64,000 nucleotides of DNA, from the NCBI RefSeq assembly GCF_018729255.1, contig NZ_CP076060.1, forward strand, positions 1,488,001 to 1,552,000. The letters are read 5' to 3'. Under the pieces are notes generated by a model. It had not been told where the DNA came from, did no database searches, and saw only the letters and a list, made by a program, of their open reading frames with translations. Made by a program: the position numbers and the translations under genes. This DNA is from Cupriavidus sp. EM10. Its GTDB lineage: Bacteria; Pseudomonadota; Gammaproteobacteria; Burkholderiales; Burkholderiaceae. This document shows, piece after piece, positions 61,203 to 64,000 of this stretch (its first letter is position 1; each line of letters begins with the position of its first letter).

Positions 61203-61964
61203 CTATTTGCCGCGGAACGCAGGGATACGCTTCTCCTTCCATGCCGCCGCGCCCTCGCGCAGGTCTGCCGAGGTTTCGGACCGATGGATGTCCTGTTGCA
61301 GCGCGTCGGCGTCGAGCCGGCCGCAGGCGATATCGTTGAGATGGCGCTTCATGCCAAGCAGCGCGATGGGCGCCATGCCGGCAAGCTGGGCGCTCAGCGC
61401 CTCGACGCGCGCGGCCAGCGCATCGGCCGGCACCACTTCGGTCAGGAAGCCGATGCGCAGCATTTCGTCGGCCTCGATGCGGTCGGCCGTCAGGAACAGC
61501 CGCTTGGCGGCGTTCAGGCCCAGCCGCGACACATAGCGCACCATGCCGCCGCGATAGAAATGCAGGCCCAGCCGGGCGGCGGGCATGAACATGTCGCAGC
61601 CGGGCACACCCACGCGGAAATCGCAGGCCAGGCAGAGATCCGTGGCGCCGCCATAGACGCCGCCCTGGATCGCGGCAATCGTGACCGGGCGCGCGGCCTC
61701 TATGGCGTCGATCACGTCGCCGAAATTGGCCGCGCCTTCCTCGGCCTTGCCGCCCAGCGATCCGATGTCGTAGCCGCTGCAGAAATACTTGCCGTCGGCG
61801 GCAAAGCGCAGCACCAGCACGTCGGGCATGGCGTTGACTGCCGCCACGTGGTCGCGCAGCGCGATCAGGTCGGCGGGACTGAGCCGGTTGGCCACTTTGG
61901 GCCGGCGCAGCGTTATCGTGGCGGCACGGCCTTCGATGGCCAGCGAGGGTGAGGTATCATCCAT
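61203..61964 (-). CDS. Enoyl-CoA hydratase/isomerase family protein
   Basis: A 253-residue crotonase-fold enzyme. YFCSGYDIGSLGG forms the first oxyanion strand; IQGGVYGGATDLCLACDFRV near residue 98 the second. The usual catalytic Glu pair is not clearly present, so the reaction is uncertain. First gene of the CoA-transferase operon, divergent from a GntR regulator. Confidence 0.9.
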   Translation of the reverse strand: MDDTSPSLAIEGRAATITLRRPKVANRLSPADLIALRDHVAAVNAMPDVLVLRFAADGKYFCSGYDIGSLGGKAEEGAANFGDVIDAIEAARPVTIAAIQGGVYGGATDLCLACDFRVGVPGCDMFMPAARLGLHFYRGGMVRYVSRLGLNAAKRLFLTADRIEADEMLRIGFLTEVVPADALAARVEALSAQLAGMAPIALLGMKRHLNDIACGRLDADALQQDIHRSETSADLREGAAAWKEKRIPAFRGK

Positions 61965-61986
61965 TCCGTTATATCTCTCAGCCGAA

Positions 61987-61998
61987 TTGATATATCAA
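61987..61998. promoter_or_regulatory. Palindromic operator candidate TTGATATATCAA
   Basis: A perfect 12-bp palindrome in the AT-rich 78-bp space between the divergent hydratase and GntR genes. Likely the binding site of the adjacent regulator. Confidence 0.55.
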
Positions 61999-62042
61999 AA
62001 AAGGCTACAGATATTTTTATAGGGAAGGTAGAGGGTTAACCC

Positions 62043-62690
62043 ATGCAATCGCTACAAGATCGCATTCGCGAAGGCGTGATCGCCGCCATCCAGGCGGGAG
62101 ACCTGCGCCCCGGCGCCCAGATTGACGAGAAGGGGCTGGCCGATCGGTTCGACAGCTCCCGCACCCCCGTACGCGAGGCGCTGCTGATGCTCGCCGCCCA
62201 GGGGCTGGTGTCGATTGCGCCGCGCGCGGGCATGTTTGTGCACAAGCCCGGCGCCGCCGAACTGGTGGCGATGTTCGAGACGCTGGCAGAGATGGAGGGC
62301 GTGGTGGCGCGCCTGGCCACGCGGCGCATTTCGGCCGAGGGACGCAAGGCGCTGGTCGATTCGCACGACGCGGCGGGTGTGCCCGCGCGCGCCCGCGACG
62401 CTGCGGCCTATGCCGAGGCCAACCGCGTGTTTCACGAGGTGCTGTACCAGGCGGCGGCCAATCCGTTCCTGTCGGAGCAGATCGTCCAGTTGCGGCGCCG
62501 GCTGGCCATTTACTGGCAGCGCAAGGACCTGATCAACGAGGCGCGCGTGGCCACGTCATACCGCGAGCATGGCCAGGTGGTCGAGGCCATCCTGAGCGGT
62601 CAGGCCGATGCCGCCGCCGAGGCCATGCGGACGCATATCTCGGCAGGCGGCCGGGCGCTGGCGGACCTTGTGTTGCTGGCCGACGTCTGA
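62043..62690 (+). CDS. GntR/FadR-type regulator
   Basis: A 215-residue regulator: winged helix with DEKGLADRFDSSRTPVREAL and an FCD domain (ANRVFHEVLYQAAANPFLSE). Divergent from the hydratase/Bug/CoA-transferase operon, which it probably represses until the substrate is present. Confidence 0.9.
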   Translation: MQSLQDRIREGVIAAIQAGDLRPGAQIDEKGLADRFDSSRTPVREALLMLAAQGLVSIAPRAGMFVHKPGAAELVAMFETLAEMEGVVARLATRRISAEGRKALVDSHDAAGVPARARDAAAYAEANRVFHEVLYQAAANPFLSEQIVQLRRRLAIYWQRKDLINEARVATSYREHGQVVEAILSGQADAAAEAMRTHISAGGRALADLVLLADV

Positions 62691-62779
62691 CCGGCGGGGG
62701 GCGCGTGCGAGGGCGCCGGCCCCTCAGGGAACGGAATTTGCTGCATGCCTTGGCCGTTCACCTGAATCGGGAGACCATC

Positions 62780-63247
62780 ATGAGCATCTTCAAGGACATC
62801 CTCAACAAGCTGCTGCACCGAGGCCAGTCAACCACCGGCACCGCTACCGCCACGCCGGGGACGACTCCAGCCGCCAACAGCGGCACGACGGCGCCATCGG
62901 CCAGCCCGGGCGCACCGGCGCCGGGCGCCGTGCCGCCGCCTGGCAGCGCACCGGCGCCAGCCGCGGCACCGGCCCAGCAGCCGCTGTCGCAGGTCGACGT
63001 GGAGGCCGTCATGGACAAGGCGGCCAGCGAGGCGGGGCAGCCGCTGAACTGGCGCACGTCGATTGTCGATACGCTCAAGGCGCTGGGCATCGACAGCAGC
63101 CTGGAGCATCGCAAGGCGCTGGCAAAGGAGCTGAACTATTCCGGCGACACGAACGATTCCGCGGCGATGAACACGTGGCTGCACAAGCGCGTGATGCAGG
63201 AACTGGCCGCCAATGGCGGCAAGCTGCCGAAGGATCTGACGGACTGA
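62780..63247 (+). CDS. DUF3597 domain protein
   Basis: A 155-residue protein. The first 75 residues are a Pro/Ala/Thr-rich linker; the C-terminal 80 (WRTSIVDTLKALGIDSSLEH, RKALAKELNYSG) match DUF3597. Function unknown. ATG 62780 follows GGGAGACCATC. Confidence 0.85.
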   Translation: MSIFKDILNKLLHRGQSTTGTATATPGTTPAANSGTTAPSASPGAPAPGAVPPPGSAPAPAAAPAQQPLSQVDVEAVMDKAASEAGQPLNWRTSIVDTLKALGIDSSLEHRKALAKELNYSGDTNDSAAMNTWLHKRVMQELAANGGKLPKDLTD

Positions 63248-63248
63248 C

Positions 63249-63284
63249 GGGAAGGGCCGAGGGAAGGGCCGAGGGAAGCGCCGA
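63249..63284. repeat. 12-bp tandem repeat
   Basis: GGGAAGGGCCGA occurs three times (last copy with one change). It is followed by a 7-bp hairpin AGAAGGG / CCCTTCT at about 63302-63319, possibly terminating transcription. Confidence 0.6.
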
Positions 63285-63383
63285 CGGAGGGGATAAGCCG
63301 GAGAAGGGCTGTCCCTTCTGCACGCGCCGTCCGGCTTTGCATGTCTGTCTTGCAAACCGCGGCGCGTGTTCCGGCGAAGGACG

Positions 63384-64000
63384 TTACCTGGGCGCCGGCA
63401 CGGTCCCGGTATCGCTGGCCACGTTCAGCCGGCCCTGGTACGAGACTTCGCCGGTCTGGCCGTCGGCGTCGAAGCTGCGTTCGACGAAATCGAAACGGCC
63501 ATCGTGGCGCACGCGCAGCACCGTGCTGGCACGGGTGCCATAGCTGGGCGAGCGGATAAATGCCGACGACAGCAGTTTTTCCCATTCGGGCGCCACGCCG
63601 GTGCTGGGCAGTTCCCAGTCCGGCGCCTGCTTTTCATCGGCCAGCAGCTGCAGGTAGGGCTCGGAATCCGATCCGAACTGTCCGCGATCGGCGGCCAGCA
63701 CCTCGCACAGCGCGCCCACGCGGCTGCGCACCTTGGGCCACGGCGTGTCGAGCAGGGCATTCGACAGGCCGTACAGCCCGGGCTTGAGCTTTTGCGGCTG
63801 GCGCGACTTCGACCGGTTGCTGTACCACCAGAGATCGTGCAGATCGCTGGCCAGCAGGTTGAAGCCGTTGTAGGCGCCTGGCGCGCGGGCCAGGTCGTGC
63901 AGGTACTCGTCGGGCGTCTGGTTGCCGCGCAGGAAATGCGCCACCAGTTCGCCGCGCGAGCGGGCATCGGTACGTTTTTCGGAAGGGGCGCGGTAGTTGG
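63384..64000 (-). CDS. NRDE (TANGO2-like) family protein, 5' end missing
   Basis: The C-terminal 205 residues of an NRDE-family protein; the frame is open to the window edge. APGAYNGFNLLASDLHDLWW, then YGLSNALLDTPWPKV and SPSYGTRASTVL are conserved in the family. The Asn-Arg-Asp-Glu start lies outside. Biochemical role in bacteria is unclear. Confidence 0.88.
   Translation of the reverse strand, partial: NYRAPSEKRTDARSRGELVAHFLRGNQTPDEYLHDLARAPGAYNGFNLLASDLHDLWWYSNRSKSRQPQKLKPGLYGLSNALLDTPWPKVRSRVGALCEVLAADRGQFGSDSEPYLQLLADEKQAPDWELPSTGVAPEWEKLLSSAFIRSPSYGTRASTVLRVRHDGRFDFVERSFDADGQTGEVSYQGRLNVASDTGTVPAPR

Noticed and set aside
63249-63319. Small gene after the DUF3597 gene
   Set aside because: Only a 12-bp tandem repeat and a hairpin are seen; no frame has a start and plausible composition.

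Overview
The window is a high-GC beta-proteobacterial chromosome segment. The gene set and codon use look like Burkholderiaceae, most like Cupriavidus or Ralstonia; this is an inference from two Bug-type binding proteins, a tetronate pathway cluster and acyl-CoA genes. It carries a complete-looking prophage of about 38.5 kb.

Left host region (1-9365): a plus-strand catabolic operon with the end of a thiolase, an acyl-CoA dehydrogenase, two short-chain dehydrogenases, a PaaI-type thioesterase, a frameshifted medium-chain oxidoreductase, a class II aldolase, a glutathione transferase-like protein and an epoxide-hydrolase-like alpha/beta hydrolase. The mix suggests beta-oxidation-like breakdown of an unidentified acid. 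A minus-strand macro-domain gene follows.

Prophage (9840-48367): a 23-bp direct repeat marks both ends and lies inside the 5' part of the macro-domain gene. The phage end supplies a new start codon and ribosome site, so the gene stays open; the original start is stranded at the other end. Leftward genes run from a PL-like promoter near 18.8 kb: small accessory genes, a nine-residue-repeat protein, a RecE-like nuclease, RecT, then DUF4224 and a tyrosine integrase. The immunity region (18.8-20.5 kb) has a CI-like repressor, a Cro/YdaS-like regulator and six copies of a GTGTAG operator in two groups of three. Rightward come replication genes and a RuvC-like nuclease, then a podovirus virion module (portal, Bbp19-like protein, scaffold, capsid, two tail tubular proteins, three large ejection proteins, terminase, tail spike, fibre-like protein) and a holin-endolysin-Rz/Rz1 lysis cassette. 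This layout resembles BPP-1/BcepC6B-like temperate podoviruses. Likely accessory cargo is a secreted protein behind the repressor, two GNAT acetyltransferases, and a backwards membrane-protein gene between two ejection genes.

Right host region (48.4-64 kb): an HSL-family hydrolase, a Bug binding protein and a thioesterase; then a full set for D-erythronate and L-threonate use (DenD, OtnI, MFS transporter, OtnC, OtnK, LtnD, GntR regulator); then a GNAT protein, a CoA-transferase/Bug/enoyl-CoA hydratase operon divergent from a second GntR regulator, a DUF3597 protein and the end of an NRDE-family protein.

Six genes are broken by seven apparent single-base deletions, mostly in G/C or A runs. 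This pattern suggests residual assembly errors more than real decay. The most unusual signals are the att site that rebuilds the macro-domain gene, a TGTCGG-GAAA-CCGACA hairpin repeated three times in the phage late region, and the operator triplets.
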